Of a stretch of 64,000 nt of DNA, positions 48,473 to 56,892 are shown in pieces; position 1 is the first letter of the stretch; each line of letters begins with the position of its first letter. This DNA is from Solibacillus sp. FSL R7-0682 (lineage in GTDB: Bacteria; Bacillota; Bacilli; Bacillales_A; Planococcaceae). The notes under the pieces are model-generated. The model did not search any database, was not told where the DNA came from, and saw nothing but the letters and a program-made list of their open reading frames with translations. The translations under genes were made by a program, and so were the position numbers. The DNA is taken from the NCBI RefSeq assembly GCF_038005985.1, contig NZ_JBBOUI010000001.1, forward strand, positions 3,244,001 through 3,308,000, given 5' to 3'.

Positions 48473-50038
48473 TTAACCTTGCATGAACATACTAGATTGA
48501 GTATTAGCTTTTTGTATCGCAGATTCCATTGCTGAGAATTGTTTAAAATATCGTGCCTCAATTGATTTTAATTTATCTTTCCATGTAGCGATTCGCTCGT
48601 CAACGGATTTAATTGTTTTACCCAGGGTATACGTGTTCTGAACTGCGCCTTCTTTCCCTGCTTTTTCAGAAATCGTATCAATTCCTGTCTTAGCAATAGA
48701 ACGTAATTGAACGATTAAACCACCTTTATCATCAGCACCGTTTGTACCCTCTTGTCTTGTAAATAAATCAGAAACTGCTTCTGGATTGGTTTCAATAGCA
48801 TTACGAAGCTTTTTTTCATCAATTTCTAATTTACCACCATTATTATACTCTTTCGATGTAGTGATTCCAATATTAAATAATGCGTTAAATTTACTGTCTT
48901 TTGTTGTCGAAACACTGTAAATAGAAGAACGCATATTAGAAACTACACTACTAATCGCTGTATCATTTCGAAGAATTCCTTGTTTCGCTTTTTCTTCCCA
49001 CTTTTTAATTTCATCCTCTGACATTGCAGCTTTTTGAGCTTCAGTTAAAGGTTTATAATTATAGTCTTTTTTCTCTTTAATTGGTGAATTCATGCTCTCA
49101 ATTAAACCATTATAAAGTTCAACAAAAGACTTTACCTTATCAACGATGGCATCTGTATTAGTTGATGCACTAATATTAACAGCACCTGTGTAGTTAGTTG
49201 CATTTGTTTCATTAAATGTTTGATTTAAAGTAATATTGTAGCCAAACTCTGTAAATGTATTTCGAGAAATTTCTTTTTCAATTCCATTTACTACGTATTT
49301 AGCGTTTTGGCCTACTTGTATTGAACCCGTATCTCCACCTGTAAATCCAAGTGATTTAAATACTTTGTCTGTTCCTGTATCTGAAACAATTTCCATAGAT
49401 ACATTATCCTTATGTCCTGTTGCATTAGTGGATAATGACATTTTCCCATCAGAGAAAATAGCAGTTAAACCTGCTCCAGAAGAATTTATATTTTTTATAA
49501 AGGAATCCAATGTATCTGTAGATTTATAATTAATAGTTGTCTCTTTTAATGTACCATCTTTTTGAATTACATTTACCGTAACTGCTCCATCACCTGTAAT
49601 ACCTAAATCATTTAAAGTATTAGTCCCTTGTACAGTATCTGTTGAACCAGATGCTAATGAAAGTGTAGACACCTTATTAGCTGACTGAGCTAGCTGTGAT
49701 ACAGAAGAAATTGTCAATGATGCTGTTGCATCAGAATTAGCCTTAACTGAGATTTTAGATGAATCTGATACAGTAGCTGACTTTGTAGTAAATGGAGTCA
49801 ATAAATATTTATCAAATCCTTCCGTACGAAATGCCTCTAATTTCGTATTAATGCTTCGGTAAGAATCACGTTGCCATTCGTATTTTTGTTTTTGTTGCTG
49901 AAGCTTTTCCATTTTAGCGCTTTCAGCTTTCATTAGTTTTTCTACAAGTGAATCAATATCCATACCAGAAGCTAATCCTGTAAAACGATTCCCGGTTGTA
50001 CTTAAATAGGAAAATGAAGTTGAATTTGTTGATACCAT
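48473..50038 (-). CDS. fliD: Flagellar filament cap protein FliD
   Basis: A 521-residue hook-associated protein 2. The N-terminal RFTGLASGMDIDSLVEKLMKAE block and C-terminal helices (RSIAKTGIDTISEKAG..., IATWKDKLKSIEARYFKQFSAMESAIQK, split by a short link) mark the cap protein; the centre is a variable surface-exposed region. FliD sits at the filament tip and catalyses flagellin assembly. The ATG at 50038 has GGAGG 9 bases upstream; the in-frame codon at 50053 would overlap it. Confidence 0.95.
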   Translation of the reverse strand: MVSTNSTSFSYLSTTGNRFTGLASGMDIDSLVEKLMKAESAKMEKLQQQKQKYEWQRDSYRSINTKLEAFRTEGFDKYLLTPFTTKSATVSDSSKISVKANSDATASLTISSVSQLAQSANKVSTLSLASGSTDTVQGTNTLNDLGITGDGAVTVNVIQKDGTLKETTINYKSTDTLDSFIKNINSSGAGLTAIFSDGKMSLSTNATGHKDNVSMEIVSDTGTDKVFKSLGFTGGDTGSIQVGQNAKYVVNGIEKEISRNTFTEFGYNITLNQTFNETNATNYTGAVNISASTNTDAIVDKVKSFVELYNGLIESMNSPIKEKKDYNYKPLTEAQKAAMSEDEIKKWEEKAKQGILRNDTAISSVVSNMRSSIYSVSTTKDSKFNALFNIGITTSKEYNNGGKLEIDEKKLRNAIETNPEAVSDLFTRQEGTNGADDKGGLIVQLRSIAKTGIDTISEKAGKEGAVQNTYTLGKTIKSVDERIATWKDKLKSIEARYFKQFSAMESAIQKANTQSSMFMQG

Positions 50039-50056
50039 AATTTTTACCTCCAATAA

Positions 50057-50440
50057 TTATATTTTTTCATCTACAATCATGCCTAACATTTTTTGCATTT
50101 CATAAAATGCATCTAGTAGTCTTTTGGGTGGTATTTCTTTTACTACTTCCTCTGTATCACGATTAACAACTGTTACATAGTAACGGTCTAGACCTTCATG
50201 ATAAATGAATTTTGAGGAGCATTGATTTACTTCTAACATTTCATTCATTTTATTGACTACATCTTTTACTTGGATCTTCGTCTCTTGACTATCTTCTACT
50301 AACTTTCCACGATCTAATGCATGTAAGGTAACTCCCGTTACATTTACTTGAATCACTTCGCTATCTAAAATTTCGCCTTTATTAGGAATAGCTTTATTAA
50401 TTACTTTCGTATCCGTGTTAGCATGTTCCAGTATACGCAT
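50057..50440 (-). CDS. flaG: FlaG family flagellar protein
   Basis: A 127-residue protein. The C-terminal half (SKFIYHEGLDRYYVTVVNRD followed by EVVKEIPPKRLLDAFYEMQKML) is the FlaG signature. FlaG influences filament length in some bacteria and in B. subtilis (YvyC) lies before fliD as here. The start follows an AAGGGGG site. It is the first gene of the operon, behind a SigmaD-type promoter 44 bases upstream. Confidence 0.92.
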   Translation of the reverse strand: MRILEHANTDTKVINKAIPNKGEILDSEVIQVNVTGVTLHALDRGKLVEDSQETKIQVKDVVNKMNEMLEVNQCSSKFIYHEGLDRYYVTVVNRDTEEVVKEIPPKRLLDAFYEMQKMLGMIVDEKI

Positions 50441-50483
50441 ATTTTTAACCCCCTTGACTAAAATACAGGCTTTGTTATAAGTA

Positions 50484-50510
50484 ATATCGGTATAAAAAGA
50501 ATTTTTTTTA
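50484..50510 (-). promoter_or_regulatory. SigmaD (FliA-type) promoter of flaG-fliDTS
   Basis: On the minus strand TAAA (50510-50507), exactly 15 bases, then ACCGATAT (50491-50484), against the consensus TAAA-N15-GCCGATAT. It fits a late flagellar operon. Confidence 0.85.
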
Positions 50511-50514
50511 GTTT

Positions 50515-50907
50515 CGTTTTTTAAGGACTCTATAGAATTAAATAAGTGTTATAAGCCCTTCTAGCAAGTGAACGCTATTTAACACTTACTTTGATTAAAA
50601 CTTTTTATTTTTCAAACGTATGAACATTTTAAAACCAACATATTATTCAATTCTGTAAATGAAAATGGTAGAGTACGTCTCCGTAATAAGACTGATTGGA
50701 GCATGATCGTCCAGTGTAGCTAACGGCTAACGCCTTTCGCTACAGAGCAAAGCTTTTTGCTGTGAAATCGTAACGGAAATCGCACCGGGCTGAGTATTCA
50801 TTTTTTCGTGATTCATCCCTAAAAAGAAGAAAAAGTTGACCAACATCCTGTTGCGCGCGGTGCAGGTGAAACGGAGGCTGCCTGGAGAGAAATCAACCTC
50901 TTTCACA
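50515..50907. repeat. GC-richer spacer with hairpins and a dispersed-repeat fragment
   Basis: There is no supported gene. GTAGC and GCTAC arms (about 50714-50741) enclose a nested GGC/GCC stem, and AGCAAAGCTTTTTGCT (near 50747-50764) is nearly palindromic. The right end, GGAGGCTGCCTGGAGAGAAA then TCAAC, matches the tail of the GACTCC...GGAAAGC...GGAGCG...AAATCAAC repeat common between genes in Bacillaceae. It appears to be a decayed copy. Confidence 0.4.
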
Positions 50908-50939
50908 AAAAAAGAGTGTAGTAAAAAAATTTACTACAC
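50908..50939 (-). terminator. Terminator of the vWA/TIG protein gene
   Basis: GTGTAGTAAA (50916-50925) pairs with TTTACTACAC (50930-50939), followed by TCTTTTTTT on the minus strand. Confidence 0.85.
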
Positions 50940-50998
50940 CCCAACATTTGATTTAAGACCTAAATTTTTAAGCAACGCTAAAAGATCGATAACCTTCT

Positions 50999-53605
50999 TT
51001 AATTGTAAGTATATTGGATAGAAGCTTGTGCCCCCGCTCTACCTACCGTAATATCAACTGTGCCTGCTGCGTTAGCAGTTGGCATTTTGATACGGATACG
51101 ATTTGTTGCAAGGTAAGTATAAGCTACTTCCTGTCCATCAACAGTTACAGTCATTAAATTATTGAAGTTAGTACCATAAACAGTGACTAAGTTGCCACCT
51201 ATGACTGAACCACTTGTGACAGATAAACTTGTAACAGTAATAGGAACAGGTACATAGTTATATCCATCATTAAGGATTACTTCCTGTTGGTCAGCATTAA
51301 CAACCTTTACGGATACCAGACCGATAATAGTAGAAGCAGGTGCCTTTACTTTAATTTCTGTGTTATATATTGAACTTATTACAGCCGCTTTGTCTCCAAA
51401 ATAAACTTTCGCTCCACTTTTAAAATTAGTTCCTGTAATTGTAACAACTTCACCACCAGAAATTGTTCCTGAGTTGCTTGAAAGAGATGTAATCGTCGGC
51501 GCAGGATCCATGGCTGGTTCTTCATAAGTAAACCCTCCTGCTAAAATAGCAGATTGTCCATCTGGATTTTCTAGTTTTACATCAACAGTCTTAGCTTCCA
51601 TACTCACAGGGATTTTGATTCGAACTTTAGAATTTGTGACAAAGTCCATCACAATTTCCTCGTCATCCAAATAGACTTTAGCGTTTGGAGCAATATTATT
51701 TCCAAATAAATAAATAGTCTTTTGCTCCCCTGTTAATAAGCTCGTTTCAGACAAATAGCTAATCTCTGGAGCAGGAGCTGGTGGCGGTGCTAAATATTCG
51801 TATGCATTTGTTAGTTCAGAAAAAGAACCATCTGGATTAACCACTTTCACTGTCACAAATCCTTCAGAATCGGATTGTGGCGCATTAACGCGAATTTTAG
51901 AAGAGTTCGCATAATAGTTTACAATAGCCTCTTTATCACCAAAATAAACTTTTACCTTGTTATCAAAGTTTTTTCCTAGAAGATAAATAGATTCTCCGCC
52001 AGTTAATTTCCCAGATGTAGCAGAAAGACTATCTAATTGAATAACAGGTGCAGGCGGTGGCGTTAAATAATTATAAGCATCCGCTTTTTCCACTTTTGTG
52101 CCATCTGGATTGACTACTTTCACTGAAACGAGTCCATCTGTATTCGATTCTGGGACAATGACATAAAGTTTTGCTTTTGTACTAAAACTTGTATCGGCCT
52201 CTACTCCATTTATATATACTTTAGCCCCATTTAAGAAGTTAGAACCGATGACAGATACCTGATTGCCACCTTCCATCTTACCTTCTGCTGGTGTTACATA
52301 AGAAATTGTTGGATCAGCGTAATACATAAATGATCCGATTGCGAATTGATTATCTGTATTGACTACTTTCACTTCAACTGTCCCTTGAACACCAAGAGGC
52401 GTCTTCACCACAATCTCATTTGAGGATTCAGAAAGAACCGTTGCTTGATTTGTGCCAAAGTATACTTTAGCTCCTGGTAGAAAGTTTTGTCCTGTAATTG
52501 TAACTTCTTCCCCACCAGTCGTTAACCCCATCTCGGGATTAATAGAAGTAATAATTGGTGCTGGATTCAGGACATTAATCATTGGATTGTTAGTGTTTAC
52601 TGTATAGTTTACTTTTTGATGATCTTCAAAGGTTGCTGAAGTAGTACCTAGTAAGTATTTTCCAACTTTCGTTGTTGTCTTTGCTCGAATTTGATAAGTA
52701 AACGTTAGTTCCTTCGACTTTAATTCTTGTATATTCCATTCTAATGTATTTCCAGTAACTTCAGGTTTAGGTATATTATTGTCATATGACCCAGGAACGA
52801 TTTCGAATTCAGGTGAAATCGTGTCTGTTAGTTTCACATTATATGCGCTTGCTAATCCAATTTCTTCAACAATTCTTTTGTACACATCAGATAAGCCTAC
52901 TGAACCAAGTACAAAATGGTGATGGTCTCTCGATGTAGCCATATCTTTTAGCAATTGGTTAGGTGCACTAGCAGTTGGGTCTTCATTTGGCCCCAATAAT
53001 GCAATAGAGTAAAAAATAATTCCTGCATCTTTAGCTGCATTAGCACTTGCTAATGCATCAGATGTGTTATTTGCTGCACCATCTGTTAGAATAACGATTG
53101 TTGGTTGTGCTTCTGGGCGATGATTCGCAAGCATCGCCGTAGCTGCTCTAACTGCTTCACCTGTTGCTGTTCCCCCGCCTGATTGAATTGTATCCACATA
53201 ATTCTTTGCAGCCGTTGCATCAGTTGTTAATGGGTACGAGGGTGCAGAAGAGGCAAAATCAACAATCCCTACTTGATGTTTCGTTAAATCCATTAGATCA
53301 ATGAACTCTTTTGTTGCATCTTTAGCTGCATTTATACGATTATCCTGTTCCATACTTCCGGATTTATCAATAATTAAAATAACATCATTAGGTCTAACAT
53401 ATGTGGAATCCTTTGGAGTTCCCTTAACTGATATTGTGACATTTGCAATATCGCCTTCTACTAGACTTGTCACATCGACTGTTTTTGTGATATTCACAAG
53501 ATCACTTCCTACAAGGTTCGATGCACTTGCAGAATACGGTAAAATAGAACTTATTATAAGAGCCATAACGATAAGTATAGTTCTTACGTAATTATTTTTC
53601 TTCAT
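50999..53605 (-). CDS. Secreted von Willebrand A domain protein with six IPT/TIG repeats
   Basis: An 868-residue protein: signal peptide (LIVMALIISSILPYSASAS), a vWA domain (about 70-250) with an intact MIDAS (DKSGSM at 80-85, later TDGAAN), a Ig-like or DUF11-like region (about 255-340), then six IPT/TIG domains of about 85 residues, each opening with a form of (T/S)GGxxVxxxGxNF and separated by proline-rich links. No LPXTG, transmembrane or wall-binding tail is present, so it is released or held by partners. The architecture suggests metal-dependent binding to a surface or protein. It sits alone between the late flagellar operon and the flagellin-glycosylation genes. I do not recognise it as a named protein. 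Confidence 0.85.
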   Translation of the reverse strand: MKKNNYVRTILIVMALIISSILPYSASASNLVGSDLVNITKTVDVTSLVEGDIANVTISVKGTPKDSTYVRPNDVILIIDKSGSMEQDNRINAAKDATKEFIDLMDLTKHQVGIVDFASSAPSYPLTTDATAAKNYVDTIQSGGGTATGEAVRAATAMLANHRPEAQPTIVILTDGAANNTSDALASANAAKDAGIIFYSIALLGPNEDPTASAPNQLLKDMATSRDHHHFVLGSVGLSDVYKRIVEEIGLASAYNVKLTDTISPEFEIVPGSYDNNIPKPEVTGNTLEWNIQELKSKELTFTYQIRAKTTTKVGKYLLGTTSATFEDHQKVNYTVNTNNPMINVLNPAPIITSINPEMGLTTGGEEVTITGQNFLPGAKVYFGTNQATVLSESSNEIVVKTPLGVQGTVEVKVVNTDNQFAIGSFMYYADPTISYVTPAEGKMEGGNQVSVIGSNFLNGAKVYINGVEADTSFSTKAKLYVIVPESNTDGLVSVKVVNPDGTKVEKADAYNYLTPPPAPVIQLDSLSATSGKLTGGESIYLLGKNFDNKVKVYFGDKEAIVNYYANSSKIRVNAPQSDSEGFVTVKVVNPDGSFSELTNAYEYLAPPPAPAPEISYLSETSLLTGEQKTIYLFGNNIAPNAKVYLDDEEIVMDFVTNSKVRIKIPVSMEAKTVDVKLENPDGQSAILAGGFTYEEPAMDPAPTITSLSSNSGTISGGEVVTITGTNFKSGAKVYFGDKAAVISSIYNTEIKVKAPASTIIGLVSVKVVNADQQEVILNDGYNYVPVPITVTSLSVTSGSVIGGNLVTVYGTNFNNLMTVTVDGQEVAYTYLATNRIRIKMPTANAAGTVDITVGRAGAQASIQYTYN

Positions 53606-53912
53606 TAGATTCCCACCCCTATAGTATTTATTAACTGTTATATTATCATATAACTGTATACTGTATCGACTAGAATAACGGAAATTAAATAGGTGAAATG
53701 TAGTTTTTTTTTACAATAGATAATTGTGATTGAATGTAAGAAAATTTTTTTGTAGTTTGGGGTGGAGCTCAGCGTGACTCCTTGGGGATTAGCGTCACAG
53801 ATGAAACTCTGGAGCGAGTGGAGCAGCGCAGCGGACGCTCCAGGAAAGCACGCTAGAGCGAAGGAAATTAACTCAAGTTATGGTAGTAATGATCTAATTT
53901 TAGGGAATGGAA
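53606..53912. repeat. Spacer with a dispersed Bacillaceae-type intergenic repeat
   Basis: The 53755-53875 part is GC-rich and carries CTGGAGCG / CGCTCCAG (8-bp stem, near 53812-53842) and GTGAC/GTCAC arms. Its order, GACTCCTTGGGG, then AGGAAAGC, then AGAGCG and AAATTAAC, matches the dispersed intergenic element often seen in Bacillaceae. No gene is supported. The vWA gene promoter must lie near 53610-53690 but was not pinpointed. Confidence 0.5.
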
Positions 53913-53957
53913 AAATAGTTCTACTATCTGAATAAAATTATAATAGTAGAACTATTT
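53913..53957 (-). terminator. Terminator of the legionaminic acid operon
   Basis: A perfect 15-bp inverted repeat, AAATAGTTCTACTAT (53913-53927) / ATAGTAGAACTATTT (53943-53957), ending in TTTTT on the minus strand. Confidence 0.85.
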
Positions 53958-54010
53958 ATACAACAGCTTTCAAGTTCCGAAAAATACTTGAAATATTTTT
54001 CCCTATCTTA

Positions 54011-54100
54011 TTAACACAGAATACCATCTATATCTTCTTCAACTACATTAAAGAATTGTTGTAAACTTAATAACTCTACTTTTACATAAAATACGAACTT
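54011..54100 (-). pseudogene. Possible decayed C-terminal coding remnant
   Basis: A 29-codon open stretch directly after legF with no start codon, ending ...QQFFNVVEEDIDGILC then a stop. The amino-acid pattern looks protein-like, but it is too short to name and may be chance. Confidence 0.2.
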
Positions 54101-54104
54101 TCAA

Positions 54105-54797
54105 CTACTTTTTACTTTTACAATCTCTAAGTATTTGCTCACATTGTATAAAATCTTCTTCTGTGTCTATATCAAATGATTGGTTTTCAGACATTACGTA
54201 TCCTAGCGTTTCATTAGTTAAAAATGAATTTGTTATTTTGAATCTTTTAGTTTTGGCTACATAGACTGCCCCGTTAAGGTAAAATGCTGGTGTTAAATCT
54301 TGCCTACGTACAGCAAAGTTAGGTTGTTTTATAACTGGATCCATCATCCCGTTTACATTTAAATTATACATCCAATAGGGTGATTGGTTTGATTCGGTTA
54401 CACTAACACAAAAATCCTTTTTTTTCGCAAGCAACATTTCAATAGCTCCATCTATATTTTCAACCGTTCGAAGTGGAGATGTCGGTTGCAAAACTACCAC
54501 ATAATCATACCCTGGGCATTGTTCAATTGCATGTAAGATAGGATCTACACCGGGTGTTTCATCTGCCGCTAATGCTTTCGGTCTGACAAAAGGTGCTTCA
54601 CATCCATATTGCTTTGCAACGTCTATAATTTCTTTATCATCTGAAGATAAAATTAATTTTGTTATATACTTAGATTTTTTTGCTTCTTCAATCGACCAAG
54701 CAATAAGCGGCTTTCCTGCTATCTCTCTAATATTTTTTCTTGGAATACCTTTTGACCCACCTCTGGCAGGAATGACGGCTAAAAAGGTTGGTTTCAT
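54105..54797 (-). CDS. legF: CMP-legionaminate (nonulosonate) cytidylyltransferase
   Basis: A 230-residue nucleotidyltransferase of the CMP-sialate synthetase type. The CTP-binding loop AVIPARGGSKGIPRKNI and later SSDDKEIIDVA, LQPTSPLRT and FDIDTEEDF segments are typical of NeuA/PtmB/LegF. It activates the nine-carbon acid with CTP to give the CMP-sugar used by the flagellin glycosyltransferase. It is the last gene of the cluster, separated from ptmE by 403 bases that hold a gene remnant. The sugar identity is inferred from the neighbouring ptmE and legB/legC genes. Confidence 0.88.
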   Translation of the reverse strand: MKPTFLAVIPARGGSKGIPRKNIREIAGKPLIAWSIEEAKKSKYITKLILSSDDKEIIDVAKQYGCEAPFVRPKALAADETPGVDPILHAIEQCPGYDYVVVLQPTSPLRTVENIDGAIEMLLAKKKDFCVSVTESNQSPYWMYNLNVNGMMDPVIKQPNFAVRRQDLTPAFYLNGAVYVAKTKRFKITNSFLTNETLGYVMSENQSFDIDTEEDFIQCEQILRDCKSKK

Positions 54798-54874
54798 TTT
54801 CTTTCCTCCCTCTATAATATTTTTTGTATGTATAAATGGCTCATATTATGATCGGAACATGTATGACCAGTGTA

Positions 54875-54943
54875 TTATATAACTTGTAAATGTCCGCTTC
54901 CAAACTTACCCACTCCTACAATTGCTATAATAATAAGTGTCAC
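54875..54943 (-). pseudogene. Remnant of a Gfo/Idh/MocA-type oxidoreductase (ptmF-like)
   Basis: Within the ptmE-legF gap a 22-codon frame reads IIIAIVGVGKFGSGHLQVI before a stop. IVGVGKFGSxHLQ is the N-terminal NAD-binding turn of Gfo/Idh/MocA dehydrogenases, such as PtmF, which lies next to ptmE in nonulosonate clusters. The rest of the gene is gone. GAAGGTG precedes it, showing the old ribosome binding region survives. Confidence 0.55.
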
Positions 54944-54974
54944 CTTCTATTATCCTTTTTTACATAATAATTTG

Positions 54975-55000
54975 TATTAGTATTAGTATTAGTATTAGTA
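54975..55000. repeat. Short tandem hexamer repeat (TATTAG)4.3
   Basis: Four full TATTAG units and a partial fifth in tandem, in the non-coding gap between ptmE and legF. Confidence 0.85.
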
Positions 55001-55200
55001 GCTTGCTAATATATATTCATATAATTAGAAGAACGATTAAATCTAAAACAATGTTATTGTAATCGAAACTCCATTGTTGTATTGCTTTTTTAAACATTAA
55101 TTATACGTTTTGAAACAATCGCTAGCAGGATGCGTAAGCTACTGAACAATATTTTAGCACAATAAAACGGAATCCTATTCCATTGCCTTTTTCACACACA
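55001..55200. other. Rest of the ptmE-legF gap
   Basis: AT-rich with no supported gene. A weak stem GGAAT/ATTCC with a following T-run on the minus strand (about 55166-55185) just past ptmE might act as a partial terminator. Confidence 0.3.
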
Positions 55201-56265
55201 TTATTTACATTCCACCTGGTTGAAATAACTGCTATACTCATCATCGGCTCGTTCAAAGTCAGCTATATGTCCAATATCTAACCAATATTCACGCACTGGG
55301 AATACCGAAACATTTCTTTGTTTTTCCATTAGTAGTTTAAACAATTCTGGCATATCGTAAAATTCATTTTGTGGGATATAATCTAATATTTCCGGGCTCA
55401 ATACATAGATTCCAGCATTCACAAAACTACGTTGCAAAGGCTTTTCTTTAATTGAAATCAACTGTTGCCCATCGGTTTCGATCACACCATATGGGATTTG
55501 ATACTCATATTCACGTACACACATCGTCGCTACTGCATCCGTATCTTCGTGAAAACGTAAAAGCTGTTCAAAATTTACTTGTGTTAGCAAATCACCATTC
55601 ATAACAAAGAAAGGACTAGTAGGCTTTTTCTTTAACAAAGATAAAGGTCCAGCCGTTCCCATTCTTTTCTCTTCTTCTATATAAGTAATTGATACTCCTA
55701 GAGCTGACCCATCCTGAAAATAATTTTGAATGATTTCTTTTTTATAATTGACAGATAAGATAAAATTAGTAAAACCGTATCGTTTAAAACCCTCAATAAT
55801 AGTTTCTAATATTGGCTTTTCACCAACATTCAGCATTGGTTTTGGGATGTTTTCTGTTAACGGACGCAAGCGTGTACCTAGGCCACCCGCCATTAAAATA
55901 ACAGAATTCCCATTACTTTTAGCAACTGGGTCCTCATCTGCAAAAATAATATCAACAATTCGATTATCCATATCAACAATCGGTAGTTGCTTTAATTTAT
56001 GTTTTTTCAGTAAGTTTAAACAATCACTGTATGTATTTTCGATACTTGCGGTGATTGGCGAGGGGTTCATGACCTGTTTAATTGGTACATCTAATCCTTC
56101 ACCTCTTAAAATACCTCTTCGAATATCTCCATCGGTTACAGTACCTAGTAAATAATTTGCGTCATCTACAACTACTGCAAATTGCAGAGAAGAATCATCA
56201 ATGATTTTCATTGTTTCTAATAGTGTCGTATTTTTATCTATTAGGATATTTATCCATCTTTTCAT
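55201..56265 (-). CDS. ptmE: Sugar-1-phosphate nucleotidyltransferase with CBS domains (PtmE-like)
   Basis: A 354-residue two-part protein: a CBS pair (about 1-115) and a nucleotidyltransferase domain (about 120-350) with LMAGGLGTRLRPLTENIPKPM and FFVMNGDLLTQ. This fusion is characteristic of PtmE, which makes GDP-glucosamine as the entry substrate of legionaminic acid synthesis in Campylobacter. The CBS pair may sense an adenine nucleotide. GGAAGTG precedes the ATG, which lies 3 bases after legH. Confidence 0.88.
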   Translation of the reverse strand: MKRWINILIDKNTTLLETMKIIDDSSLQFAVVVDDANYLLGTVTDGDIRRGILRGEGLDVPIKQVMNPSPITASIENTYSDCLNLLKKHKLKQLPIVDMDNRIVDIIFADEDPVAKSNGNSVILMAGGLGTRLRPLTENIPKPMLNVGEKPILETIIEGFKRYGFTNFILSVNYKKEIIQNYFQDGSALGVSITYIEEEKRMGTAGPLSLLKKKPTSPFFVMNGDLLTQVNFEQLLRFHEDTDAVATMCVREYEYQIPYGVIETDGQQLISIKEKPLQRSFVNAGIYVLSPEILDYIPQNEFYDMPELFKLLMEKQRNVSVFPVREYWLDIGHIADFERADDEYSSYFNQVECK

Positions 56266-56268
56266 ATA

Positions 56269-56892
56269 TTACACTTCCTTTGCAGGTACTCCAATAGCTT
56301 TTTTATTTGTACCTATATTTGAAATAACGACAGCTCCTGCACCTATAAGGGAATTACCCCCAATTTCGATACCTTGAATAATAGAACTACCCGTACCGAT
56401 ATGGGAACCGTTACCTATAATAACACTCCCCGAAATAGTCGTGCCTGGGGCTATATGTATATGGGACCCGATTACACAATCATGTTCAATAATTGACCCT
56501 GTATTAATAATTGTATTTTCTCCAATTCGCACATGTGGTTGTACAATTGCACCCGCCATTACTTGAACCCCTTCTGCTAGTCTCGCTGTAGCAGAAATGA
56601 TGGCAGTTGGGTGAATACATGTTGCAAATGTATATCCTTGATTTTTCAGATCTTCAAAAATACTTTGACGAACATACGAAATATTTACAGTACCTAATCC
56701 TAAAACTAGATCTACTTTCTCCGGATTAAACGTCCTTATCATTTCATCCGTTCCAAGGTAACCTAAACCATAAGAATTCCTTTGTTCTTCGGGTGCTGTA
56801 AAACCTAAGATTTTTCTCCCCTGAAGTAACAATATCTCAGTTAGTACTGAAGCATGACCACCATTACCTAATATGATTATCGGATTATTCAT
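56269..56892 (-). CDS. legH: Sugar O/N-acetyltransferase of the NeuD/LegH/PglD family
   Basis: A 207-residue protein: an N-terminal Rossmann-like sugar-binding part (PIIILGNGGHASVLTEIL) and a C-terminal left-handed beta-helix of hexapeptide repeats. The likely base is the histidine in SIIEHDCVIGSHIHIAPG. In this pathway it would acetylate the 4-amino sugar made by LegC. The ATG at 56892 overlaps the legI stop by 8 bases and has AAAAGG upstream; the ATG at 56904 is too close to that site. Confidence 0.87.
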   Translation of the reverse strand: MNNPIIILGNGGHASVLTEILLLQGRKILGFTAPEEQRNSYGLGYLGTDEMIRTFNPEKVDLVLGLGTVNISYVRQSIFEDLKNQGYTFATCIHPTAIISATARLAEGVQVMAGAIVQPHVRIGENTIINTGSIIEHDCVIGSHIHIAPGTTISGSVIIGNGSHIGTGSSIIQGIEIGGNSLIGAGAVVISNIGTNKKAIGVPAKEV

